The notes under the pieces: model-generated
Told to the model about the DNA's origin: nothing
The model's database searches: none
The model's input: only the letters and a program-made list of their open reading frames with translations
Source of the DNA: Pseudomonadota bacterium
GTDB taxonomy: Bacteria > Pseudomonadota > Gammaproteobacteria > Burkholderiales > Burkholderiaceae_C
Length of the DNA stretch: 56,022 nt
Assembly (NCBI GenBank): GCA_022566735.1
Contig: JADFIG010000023.1
Location: forward strand, 1-56,022
Direction: 5' to 3'
Position numbers and translations under genes: made by a program
Shown here: piece by piece, positions 49,200 to 56,022 of the stretch
Position numbering within the stretch: position 1 is the first letter of the stretch
Layout: each line of letters begins with the position of its first letter

Positions 49200-49313
49200 T
49201 GACCGTCGGCCTCGTGCGAAGTCGGCGGTCTTCCTCAGCGGGGGTCAGTGGCCTGCGAATTGCCACCGACCTCTTCACGCCTCCCGGCCTCAGGGCTGGG
49301 GGGCGTCTTTTTT
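49200..49313 (+). ncRNA. Candidate sigma-54-dependent structured RNA or orphan leader
   Basis: From the predicted start to the terminator there are about 115 bases without a credible reading frame. Three hairpins are visible. One is GACCGTCGGC/GTCGGCGGTC (49201-49230, 10 pairs including G-T). A second is GGTC-a-GTGGC/GCCAC-c-GACC (49243-49271). The third is the terminator. The next plus-strand gene starts 860 bases on, beyond lgt on the other strand. It could be a nitrogen-controlled small RNA, or the leader of a lost nitrate operon. I found no clean ANTAR loop pair in it. Confidence 0.55.
49277..49313 (+). terminator. Intrinsic terminator overlapping the lgt 3' end
   Basis: ACGCCTCCC and GGGGGGCGT pair over 9 bp (one G-T) around a 12-base loop, followed by C and six T. 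The right part lies inside the last codons of lgt on the other strand. It should end both the orphan RNA and any nrt transcript reading through. Confidence 0.83.
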
Positions 49314-50096
49314 CTGGGCCACGCCCCAGATCAGGGCACCCAGCACGATCATGGGCACGCACAGCCACTGGCCCATGCTCATGTTCAAGGCCAGCAGGCC
49401 CAGGAAGCTGTCGGGCTCACGGAAATACTCCGCGATGAAACGGAACAGCCCGTAGCCGAACAGGAAGGCCCCGGCCACGGCCCCTTGCGGGCGCTGGCGG
49501 CGGGCATAGAGCCACAGCAGCACGAACAGCAGCACGCCTTCCAGGCCGAACTGGTAGAGCTGCGAAGGGTGGCGCGGCAGGTCCGAGCCCGACTGCGGAA
49601 AGACCATCGCCCAGGGCAGCGACGGGTCGGCCGCCCGCCCCCACAGCTCCCCGTTGATGAAATTGCCGATGCGCCCCGCGGCCAGGCCGATGGGCACGCA
49701 CGGCGCCACCAGGTCGGCCACCTCGAAGAAGGGGCGCTTGCGTTGCCAGGCGAACAAGGCCATGGCAGCGATCACGCCCAGCAGGCCACCGTGGAAGGCC
49801 ATGCCGCCCTGCCAGACCGCGAAGATCTCGGCCGGGTGCGCCAGGTAGTGGCCGGGCTTGTAGAACAGCACATAGCCCAGGCGTCCGCCCAGCACCACGC
49901 CCAGCACCCCGAAGAACAGCAGGTCCTCGATGGACTGGCGGCTCCAGCCATGCTGCGCATACCAGGGCCGACGCACGCGCGCCGAGGCCAGCAGGTAGAA
50001 GAAGGTGAAGGCCGCCAGGTAGGTCAGGCCGTACCAGTGCACCCGCAGCGGGCCGATGGCCAGCGCGATGGGGTCGAATTGGGGATGGATCAGCAT
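49290..50096 (-). CDS. lgt: Prolipoprotein diacylglyceryl transferase
   Basis: 268 residues from the ATG at 50096 (MLIHPQFDP). It adds diacylglycerol to the lipobox cysteine of lipoproteins, such as the TadD-like and small Tad lipoproteins in this window. Seven helices; motifs are [21 protein letters not shown], and the Lgt signature [13 protein letters not shown]. Near the C-terminus [11 protein letters not shown] is conserved. Its last codons double as the T-run of the opposing terminator. Confidence 0.95.
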   Translation of the reverse strand: MLIHPQFDPIALAIGPLRVHWYGLTYLAAFTFFYLLASARVRRPWYAQHGWSRQSIEDLLFFGVLGVVLGGRLGYVLFYKPGHYLAHPAEIFAVWQGGMAFHGGLLGVIAAMALFAWQRKRPFFEVADLVAPCVPIGLAAGRIGNFINGELWGRAADPSLPWAMVFPQSGSDLPRHPSQLYQFGLEGVLLFVLLWLYARRQRPQGAVAGAFLFGYGLFRFIAEYFREPDSFLGLLALNMSMGQWLCVPMIVLGALIWGVAQKKDAPQP

Positions 50097-50174
50097 GGCG
50101 CGAACGATAACCGATGTGGGCATCCGCAGGCCAACCGGAGCCTGCATCGGGCGCCCCGCTGCTAGCATCGCGTC

Positions 50175-51431
50175 ATGCACCCGACCACCCTCCAGCTGCT
50201 TGGCGCCATCCTGTTCGGCGTGGCCCTGCTCCACACGTTCTCGACCAAGTTCTTCGAGCGGCTGGCCCACACACGCCCGGCCCATGCGGGCCTGTGGCAC
50301 TTCCTCGGTGAGGTCGAGGTGGTGTTCGGCTTCTGGGCCATGGTGCTGGTGCTGGGCATGTTCGCCCTGGAGGGCAAGACCGCCGCCGTGCACTACCTGG
50401 ACACCCGCAACTTCACCGAGCCGCTGTTCGTGTTCGCGATCATGGTGGCCGCGGCCAGCAAGCCCATCCTGCAGTTGGCCGGCGCCCTGGTGCGGGGTCT
50501 GGTGCGCATCATTCCCTTGCCCCAGGGGCTGGCCTTCGTGCTGGTGGTGCTGTCGGTCGTGCCGCTGCTGGGCTCCTTCATCACCGAACCGGCGGCCATG
50601 ACCCTCGCCGCCCTGCTGCTCAAGGACGGGCTGTACGCCCACCCGGTCTCGACCCGGCTGAAGTACGCGGCGCTGGGCGTGCTGTTCGTCAACGTGTCCA
50701 TCGGCGGCACGCTCACGCCCTACGCGGCGCCGCCCGTGCTGATGGTCGCCTCGGCCTGGGGCTGGGACCTGAGCTACATGTTCCTGCACTTCGGCGACAA
50801 GGCCGCGGCCGCCGCCCTGCTCAACGCCATCGGCCTGGTGCTGCTGTTCCGCAAGGAGCTGCGCGGGCTGCCCGGCCTGCCTGCGCAGGGGGAAGCCAGC
50901 CCGCCGCTGCCGGTCACGCTCATCCACCTGATGTTCCTGGCCGGCATCGTGGTGTTCGCCCACCACCCGGCCGTGTTCCTGGGCCTGTTCATGTTCTTCC
51001 TGGGCTTCACCGCGGCCTACGAACGCTACCAGTCGCCGCTGATCCTGCGCGAAGGGCTGCTGGTGGCTTTCTTCCTGGCCGGCCTGGTGGTGCTGGGCGG
51101 ACAGCAACAATGGTGGCTGGAGCCGGTGCTGCTGAGCATGGGCAGCGATGCGGTGTTCTTCGGCGCCACGGCCCTGACCGCCATCACCGACAACGCCGCC
51201 CTCACCTACCTGGGATCGCTGGTGCCCGGCCTGAGCGAGTCCTTCAAGTACGCGCTGGTGGCCGGCGCCGTCACCGGCGGGGGCCTGACCATCATCGCCA
51301 ATGCGCCCAACCCGGCCGGCGCGGCCATCCTCAAGGGCGGCTTCAGCGACCAGTCCATCCACGCGGGCGGCCTGCTGCTGGCGGCCCTGGCGCCCACCAC
51401 CGTGGCGCTGCTGGCGTTCAAGCTGCTGTGA
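50175..51431 (+). CDS. Putative Na+/H+ antiporter (Na_H_antiport_3 type)
   Basis: 418 residues with about eleven membrane segments. The N-terminus [48 protein letters not shown] and the loop [20 protein letters not shown] match a family annotated as putative sodium/proton antiporters. [20 protein letters not shown] and [18 protein letters not shown] add conserved polar and acidic residues within membrane regions. The ion is not proven for the family. It is divergent from lgt across 78 bases and converges on ilvD. Confidence 0.8.
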   Translation: MHPTTLQLLGAILFGVALLHTFSTKFFERLAHTRPAHAGLWHFLGEVEVVFGFWAMVLVLGMFALEGKTAAVHYLDTRNFTEPLFVFAIMVAAASKPILQLAGALVRGLVRIIPLPQGLAFVLVVLSVVPLLGSFITEPAAMTLAALLLKDGLYAHPVSTRLKYAALGVLFVNVSIGGTLTPYAAPPVLMVASAWGWDLSYMFLHFGDKAAAAALLNAIGLVLLFRKELRGLPGLPAQGEASPPLPVTLIHLMFLAGIVVFAHHPAVFLGLFMFFLGFTAAYERYQSPLILREGLLVAFFLAGLVVLGGQQQWWLEPVLLSMGSDAVFFGATALTAITDNAALTYLGSLVPGLSESFKYALVAGAVTGGGLTIIANAPNPAGAAILKGGFSDQSIHAGGLLLAALAPTTVALLAFKLL

Positions 51432-51518
51432 GTCGGCAGCTTGGCAGCTTGTGCCCCGCGAGCAGGCAGCCCGTCAGCGACAGATCGGCCACGGGCCCGC
51501 GATGTCCGGTGCGCCATG

Positions 51519-51543
51519 AAAAAGGCCCGCATCATGCGGGCCT
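51519..51543 (-). terminator. Intrinsic terminator after ilvD
   Basis: On the minus strand AGGCCCGCA and TGCGGGCCT form a perfect 9-bp stem with a 3-base loop, followed by TTTTT. It lies 43 bases past the ilvD stop. Confidence 0.9.
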
Positions 51544-51585
51544 GGTGCTGCGGCGGATCGCCTGGCGGGCGCAGCCGCCTGGAGG

Positions 51586-53436
51586 TCAGCGCTTGATCTG
51601 CGAGAGGTCGCGCACCGCGCCGGTGTCGGCCGAGGTGGTCAGCAAGGCATAAGCCTGCAGGGCCGCCGAGACATGACGCTCGCGCTTGACCGGCTTCCAG
51701 GCCTGGTCGCCCTTGGCCTCCATGGCGGCACGGCGCTCGGCCAGGGCCTCGTCGCTGATGGCCAGGTGGATGCGGCGGTTGGGGATGTCGATCTCGATGG
51801 TGTCGCCATCCTCGACCAGGGCGATGGCACCGCCCTGCGCGGCTTCCGGCGAGGCATGGCCGATGGACAGGCCCGAGGTGCCGCCCGAGAAGCGGCCGTC
51901 GGTCAGCAGCGCGCAGGCCTTGCCCAGGCCGCGGCTCTTCAGGTAGGACGTCGGGTAGAGCATCTCCTGCATGCCCGGGCCGCCCTTGGGGCCTTCGTAG
52001 CGGATGATGACCACGTCGCCGGCCTGCACCACCTCGCCCAGGATGCCTTCGACGGCGTCTTCCTGGCTCTCGAACACGCGGGCCTTGCCGGTGAACTGCC
52101 AGATCGATTCATCGACACCGGCCGTCTTCACGATGCAGCCCTTCTCGGCGATGTTGCCGTACAGCACGGCCAGGCCGCCGTCGGCAGTGAAGGCATTGTC
52201 CTTGCTGCGGATCACGCCCTTGGCGCGGTCGGTGTCCAGCGCCTTCCAGCGGCTGTCCTGCGAGAAGGCCACCTGCGTGGGGATGCCACCGGGCGCGGCC
52301 TTGTAGAAGGTGTGCACGGCGTCGTCCTGCGTGACGGTGACGTCCCACTGGGCGATGGCATCGGCCATGGTCTTGCTGTGCACGGTCGGCACGTCGGTGT
52401 GCAGCAGGCCGCCGCGGGCCAGTTCACCCAGGATGGCCATGATGCCGCCGGCGCGGTGCACGTCTTCGATGTGCACATCGGGCACGGCAGGCGCCACCTT
52501 GCTCAGGCAGGGCACCTTGCGCGACATGCGGTCGATGTCGGCCATGGTGAAGGGCACCTCGGCCTCGCGGGCCGCGGCCAGCAGGTGCAGCACGGTGTTG
52601 GTCGAGCCGCCCATGGCCACGTCGAGCGCCACGGCGTTCTCGAAGGCCTTGAAGTTGGCGATGTTGCGCGGCAGCACGGAGAAGTCGTCCTGCTCGTAGT
52701 GGCGCTTGGCCAAATCGACGATGGTGCGGCCCGCGCGGCGGAACAGTTTTTCGCGGTCGGCGTGCGTGGCCACGATGGTGCCATTGCCCGGCAGGGACAG
52801 GCCCAGCGCCTCGGTCAGGCAGTTCATGGAGTTGGCGGTGAACATGCCCGAGCACGAACCGCAGGTCGGGCAGGCCGAGCGCTCGACCATGGCGACCTCT
52901 TCGTCCGAGCAGTTCTTGTCGGCGGCCTTGACCATGGCGTCCACCAGGTCGAGGGCGATGACCTTGCCTTCGATCTTGGCCTTGCCGGCCTCCATCGGGC
53001 CGCCCGAGACGAACACCACGGGGATGTTCAGGCGCAGGGCCGCCATCAGCATGCCCGGGGTGATCTTGTCGCAGTTGGAGATGCACACCAGCGCGTCGGC
53101 CGTGTGGGCATTGACCATGTACTCGACGCTGTCGGCGATCAGGTCGCGCGAGGGCAGCGAATACAGCATGCCGCCGTGGCCCATGGCGATGCCGTCGTCG
53201 ACCGCGATGGTGTTGAATTCCTTGGCCACGCCGCCGGCCGCCTCGATTTCACGCGCGACCAACTGGCCCAGGTCCTTCAGGTGGACGTGGCCAGGCACGA
53301 ACTGCGTGAAGCTGTTGGCGATGGCGATGATGGGTTTCTCGAAGTCCCCATCCTTCATGCCGGTGGCACGCCACAGGGCGCGCGCGCCGGCCATGTTGCG
53401 GCCAGCGGTGGAAGTGCGGGAACGGTACTGAGGCAT
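51586..53436 (-). CDS. ilvD: Dihydroxy-acid dehydratase
   Basis: 616 residues, full length. It makes the 2-keto acids that precede valine, isoleucine and pantothenate. The iron-sulfur ligands are in [13 protein letters not shown] and [19 protein letters not shown]. The C-terminal [19 protein letters not shown] is the family signature. It lies 80 bases downstream of the Trp-rich gene. In many relatives ilvD and lgt are direct neighbours; here the antiporter gene lies between. Confidence 0.97.
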   Translation of the reverse strand: MPQYRSRTSTAGRNMAGARALWRATGMKDGDFEKPIIAIANSFTQFVPGHVHLKDLGQLVAREIEAAGGVAKEFNTIAVDDGIAMGHGGMLYSLPSRDLIADSVEYMVNAHTADALVCISNCDKITPGMLMAALRLNIPVVFVSGGPMEAGKAKIEGKVIALDLVDAMVKAADKNCSDEEVAMVERSACPTCGSCSGMFTANSMNCLTEALGLSLPGNGTIVATHADREKLFRRAGRTIVDLAKRHYEQDDFSVLPRNIANFKAFENAVALDVAMGGSTNTVLHLLAAAREAEVPFTMADIDRMSRKVPCLSKVAPAVPDVHIEDVHRAGGIMAILGELARGGLLHTDVPTVHSKTMADAIAQWDVTVTQDDAVHTFYKAAPGGIPTQVAFSQDSRWKALDTDRAKGVIRSKDNAFTADGGLAVLYGNIAEKGCIVKTAGVDESIWQFTGKARVFESQEDAVEGILGEVVQAGDVVIIRYEGPKGGPGMQEMLYPTSYLKSRGLGKACALLTDGRFSGGTSGLSIGHASPEAAQGGAIALVEDGDTIEIDIPNRRIHLAISDEALAERRAAMEAKGDQAWKPVKRERHVSAALQAYALLTTSADTGAVRDLSQIKR

Positions 53437-53516
53437 GGAAGGCTCCGGAATGGGAATCGCGTTGAGCCCGGGATTTTATCCCGCCCACCTGCATCCCGCA
53501 GGCTCGGGCGCCAGGG

Positions 53517-53786
53517 TCAGCGTCGGCGTCCGGGCTTCTGCCCCGGCTTGCGCATGCCCAGGGCCTCCAGGCTCTTGAGGCGGCGCTCTTCCTTGCGCGC
53601 GTCCATCTTGGCCATGGCCTTGCGCTGGGTGTGCCCCGAGGTGTCGGCAATGAACCACCACAGCGCCGCCAGGCCGAAGGGCATCAGCAGGATCCAGGCG
53701 TCGCCCCACCATTCCAGGCGCCCCACCGCCCCGACGCCGGCAAAGTTCAGCACCAGCACCAACACACCCACGGCCACCAGCCACAT
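53517..53786 (-). CDS. Small Trp-rich membrane protein (TIGR04438-like)
   Basis: 89 residues from the ATG at 53786; the in-frame extension upstream looks non-coding. Two hydrophobic segments (WLVAVGVLVLVLNFAGVG and WILLMPFGLAALWWFIAD) are linked by LEWWGDA. A basic tail follows (KAMAKMDARKEERRLKSLEALGM). Tryptophans cluster in the membrane part. I recall such proteins as the small Trp-rich family of betaproteobacteria, function unknown. The basic tail could contact nucleic acid or ribosomes, which is a guess. Confidence 0.78.
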   Translation of the reverse strand: MWLVAVGVLVLVLNFAGVGAVGRLEWWGDAWILLMPFGLAALWWFIADTSGHTQRKAMAKMDARKEERRLKSLEALGMRKPGQKPGRRR

Positions 53787-53967
53787 GCGACGCCCCCTCC
53801 ATTGCCAAGGTTCACCCCCGGCGCCCACACTGGGCGCCCGCACACGGCACCTGCAACGCATTTATAAACCAGCTTCCCCGCCCGGGCACCTCTGGCGTGC
53901 GCCCACCCGCCCTGCTTCGCCAAACCCGTCACGCCCAGCCACCCAGGCATGCGTCCGTGCGGGCCAG

Positions 53968-54001
53968 AAAAAAACCCCGCCAGGACGATCCTGACGGGGT
54001 T
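53968..54001 (-). terminator. Intrinsic terminator after the MFS transporter gene
   Basis: AACCCCG(C)CAGGA and TCCTG(A)CGGGGTT pair with one mismatch around a 3-base loop; on the minus strand seven T follow. It lies 65 bases past the MFS stop. Confidence 0.9.
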
Positions 54002-54066
54002 GGAGACAAACCGGTTTTGGGGACACGCGCCGGCTGCAGGCTCATGGCCGCAGCCGGCGTTCAGGC

Positions 54067-55866
54067 TCAGTCGTCGGCGTAGATGTCGACGTCCTTGGTT
54101 TCCTTGACGAACAGCAGGCCCACCACGAAGGTGATGGAAGCGATGATGATCGGGTACCAGAGGCCGTTGTAGATGTTGCCCGTCTGGGCCACGATGGCGA
54201 AGGCCGTGGTCGGCAGCAGGCCACCGAACCAGCCGTTGCCGATGTGGTACGGCAGGGACATCGAGGTGTAGCGGATGCGGGTCGGGAACATCTCCACCAG
54301 CATGGCGGCGATCGGGCCGTACACAGCCGTCACATAGATCACCAGCAGGGTCAGGATGGCCACGATCATCGGCTTGTTCAGCTTGGCCGGATCGGCCTTG
54401 GCCGGGTAGCCCGCCTTCTTCAGCTCGGCGTTGACCGCCTTCTTGAACTGGCCGTCGATGACCTTGGCCGCGGCCGCCTTGGCGTCCTTGTCGAAAGCAG
54501 CCAGGGCAGCGGTGGCGTCCTTGGCAGCCTTCTCGGCGTCCTTCAGCTTGGCAGCGTCGCCAGCGGCCTTCAGCTCGTCGACCTTCTTCAGGGCGGCGTC
54601 CTTGGCCTTGGCGGCGGCTTCCTTGGCTGCGGGCACGTCGGCTTCAGAGACCTTGGTCGAGTTGAAGCTGCTGATGGCCACGTCGCCCACCTTGATCACG
54701 GCGGTGCTGCCAGCCGGGCCAGCCACGTTCTCGTAGTTCACCGAAGCGCCAGCCAGCAGCTGCTTGGCCACGTCACACGAGCTGGTGAACTTGGCGGTGC
54801 CGGTCGGGTTGAACTGGAACGAGCACTCCGACTGGTCGGCCACCAGGGTCACCGGGGCCGAAGCCTGGGCCTTGGCCAGGTCGGGGTTGGCGTAGTTCGT
54901 CAGCGCCTTGAACAGCGGGAAGTAGGTCAGCGCAGCGACCAGGCAGCCGGCCAGGATGATGGGCTTGCGGCCGATCTTGTCCGACAGCGAGCCGAACACC
55001 ACGAAGAACGGGGTGCCGATCAGCAGCGAGATGGCCACCAGGATGTTGGCAGTGGCGCCATCGACCTTCAGGGCCTGCGTCAGGAAGAACAGGGCGTAGA
55101 ACTGACCCGTGTACCAGACCACGGCCTGACCCGCGACCAGACCGACCAGGGCCAGGATCACGATCTTCAGGTTCTTCCACTGGCCGAAGGACTCGGTCAG
55201 CGGGGCCTTGGAGGTCTTGCCCTCTTCCTTCATCTTCTTGAAGGCGGGCGACTCGTTCATGCTCAGTCGGATCCACACGCTGATGCCCAGCAGGGCCAGG
55301 GACACGATGAACGGCACGCGCCAGCCCCAGTCCTGGAAGGCCTCTTCACCGATGGCGGTGCGGGTGCCCAGGATGACCAGCAGCGACAGGAACAGACCCA
55401 GCGTGGCCGTGGTCTGGATCCAGGCGGTGTAGGCACCGCGGCGGCCGTGAGGCGCGTGTTCTGCCACGTAGGTGGCGGCACCGCCGTATTCACCGCCCAG
55501 CGCCAGGCCCTGCAGCAGGCGCAGAGCGATCAGGATGACCGGGGCGGCCACACCGATGGAGGCGTAGTTGGGCAGGATGCCCACGATGAACGTGGACATG
55601 CCCATGAGCAGGATGGTGACCAGGAAGGTGTACTTCCGGCCAATCATGTCGCCGAGGCGACCGAACACCAGAGCACCGAAGGGGCGCACGATGAAGCCGG
55701 CAGCAAATGCCAGCAGTGCGAAAATGAATGCCGACGTCGGATCCAGGCCGGCAAAGAACTGTTTGGCGATGATGGCTGCCAAAGAGCCGTAAAGGTAAAA
55801 GTCATACCACTCGAAAACCGTGCCGAGGCTGGAGGCGAAAATCACCTTCTTTTCCTCAGCGGTCAT
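54067..55866 (-). CDS. MFS transporter, metabolite:H+ symporter (MHS) type, with a giant loop
   Basis: 599 residues from the ATG at 55866. FEWYDFYLYGSLAAII, then RPFGALVFGRLGDMIGRKYT, and LRLLQGLALGGEYGGAATYVAEHAP are signatures of the ProP/KgtP/ShiA group. Likely substrates are organic acids or osmolytes; the exact one is unknown. Between helix 9 (ends near 322) and helix 10 (starts near 499) lies a loop of about 175 residues, predicted outside the membrane. It has two cysteines (348, 364) and an Ala/Lys/Asp-rich helical stretch (409-471). Typical members have 430-450 residues. The start has no clear ribosome binding site. Confidence 0.87.
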   Translation of the reverse strand: MTAEEKKVIFASSLGTVFEWYDFYLYGSLAAIIAKQFFAGLDPTSAFIFALLAFAAGFIVRPFGALVFGRLGDMIGRKYTFLVTILLMGMSTFIVGILPNYASIGVAAPVILIALRLLQGLALGGEYGGAATYVAEHAPHGRRGAYTAWIQTTATLGLFLSLLVILGTRTAIGEEAFQDWGWRVPFIVSLALLGISVWIRLSMNESPAFKKMKEEGKTSKAPLTESFGQWKNLKIVILALVGLVAGQAVVWYTGQFYALFFLTQALKVDGATANILVAISLLIGTPFFVVFGSLSDKIGRKPIILAGCLVAALTYFPLFKALTNYANPDLAKAQASAPVTLVADQSECSFQFNPTGTAKFTSSCDVAKQLLAGASVNYENVAGPAGSTAVIKVGDVAISSFNSTKVSEADVPAAKEAAAKAKDAALKKVDELKAAGDAAKLKDAEKAAKDATAALAAFDKDAKAAAAKVIDGQFKKAVNAELKKAGYPAKADPAKLNKPMIVAILTLLVIYVTAVYGPIAAMLVEMFPTRIRYTSMSLPYHIGNGWFGGLLPTTAFAIVAQTGNIYNGLWYPIIIASITFVVGLLFVKETKDVDIYADD

Positions 55867-56022
55867 CGGTGCGGTCGATACGCTGGTGTTAGCCAGTCCG
55901 CCCTGAACAATTGCCTCACGCGGCAGCCAGCGCGACCTGACGGGTGTAGCCACTGGCCGAGCGGCCCAGCCAAGCCAGGACGATGGCCCGCAGATGGGCA
56001 ACAAAAAGCCTCAACAGGCTCA
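55867..56022 (-). promoter_or_regulatory. Upstream region of the MFS gene at the window edge
   Basis: 156 bases upstream of the MFS start run to the edge. A minus-strand frame ending at TGA 55916-55918 could be the 3' end of an upstream gene, but it shows no recognisable motif. I could not identify promoter boxes. The region is best treated as the MFS upstream region. Confidence 0.4.

Noticed and set aside
49200..49300. Classical two-hairpin ANTAR motif in the orphan sigma-54 RNA
   Set aside because: The two clear hairpins have loops of about 10 and 9 bases; candidate A1/G4 six-base loops elsewhere lack good closing stems, so the RNA is called structured but not ANTAR-type.
51673..53994. 773-residue plus-strand frame opposite ilvD and the Trp-rich gene
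   Set aside because: Spans two genuine minus-strand genes and their spacer; no recognisable protein features.
55916..56022. Partial minus-strand reading frame at the right edge
   Set aside because: About 35 codons without a recognisable motif and no upstream sequence; cannot be told from chance.

Overview
The window is GC-rich, densely coded DNA from a betaproteobacterium, most likely order Burkholderiales (Comamonadaceae or a near relative). The grounds are a 14-gene nuo operon followed by DUF2818, Nudix and DUF1178 genes, the order rpsO-pnp-tpiA-secG-tRNA-Leu-nuoA, and a spacer repeat (34481-34543) of a type I recall from Comamonadaceae. This placement is inference from gene order and protein character; no search was run. 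No phage, plasmid origin, CRISPR array or recognisable defence island is visible.

Left part (1-11713, + strand): the outer end of an insertion sequence has replaced the front of a Flp pilin gene. Next come an intact second pilin gene and a full Tad pilus assembly set: cpaB, secretin cpaC, a small lipoprotein, TadG-like and two TadE-like pseudopilins, cpaE/tadZ, the ATPase cpaF/tadA, tadB, tadC, and a TPR lipoprotein with a LytR_C-type C-terminus. No prepilin peptidase is seen, so it lies elsewhere or beyond the IS. comEC, the DNA-uptake channel, converges on the end of this cluster.

14.5-24.5 kb: housekeeping genes. These are a RidA-like protein, dsbB, a pabB-pabC fusion and gloA (+); aroC, a CBS-domain protein and YihY (-); DUF2069 and a GlcD-type flavoprotein (+); then DUF1178, Nudix and DUF2818 (-).

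24.5-44 kb (- strand): complex I (nuoA to nuoN) reads leftward. Upstream of it lie tRNA-Leu(GAG), secG, tpiA, pnp and rpsO, then tsaD.

45-49.3 kb (+ strand): a nitrogen-assimilation module. An ANTAR regulator (NasT-like) precedes a near-ideal sigma-54 promoter, a structured leader with an ANTAR-type six-base-loop hairpin and an intrinsic terminator, then nitrate/nitrite ABC transporter genes (nrtA, nrtB, ATPase). Directly after the ATPase gene lies a second near-ideal sigma-54 promoter. It drives about 115 nt of structured, terminated sequence with no gene behind it: a candidate stand-alone nitrogen-controlled RNA or an orphaned operon leader. This is the most unusual signal in the window.

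49.3-56 kb: lgt (-), a putative Na+/H+ antiporter (+), ilvD and a small Trp-rich membrane protein (-), and an MHS-type MFS transporter (-) with a very large Ala/Lys/Asp-rich loop.
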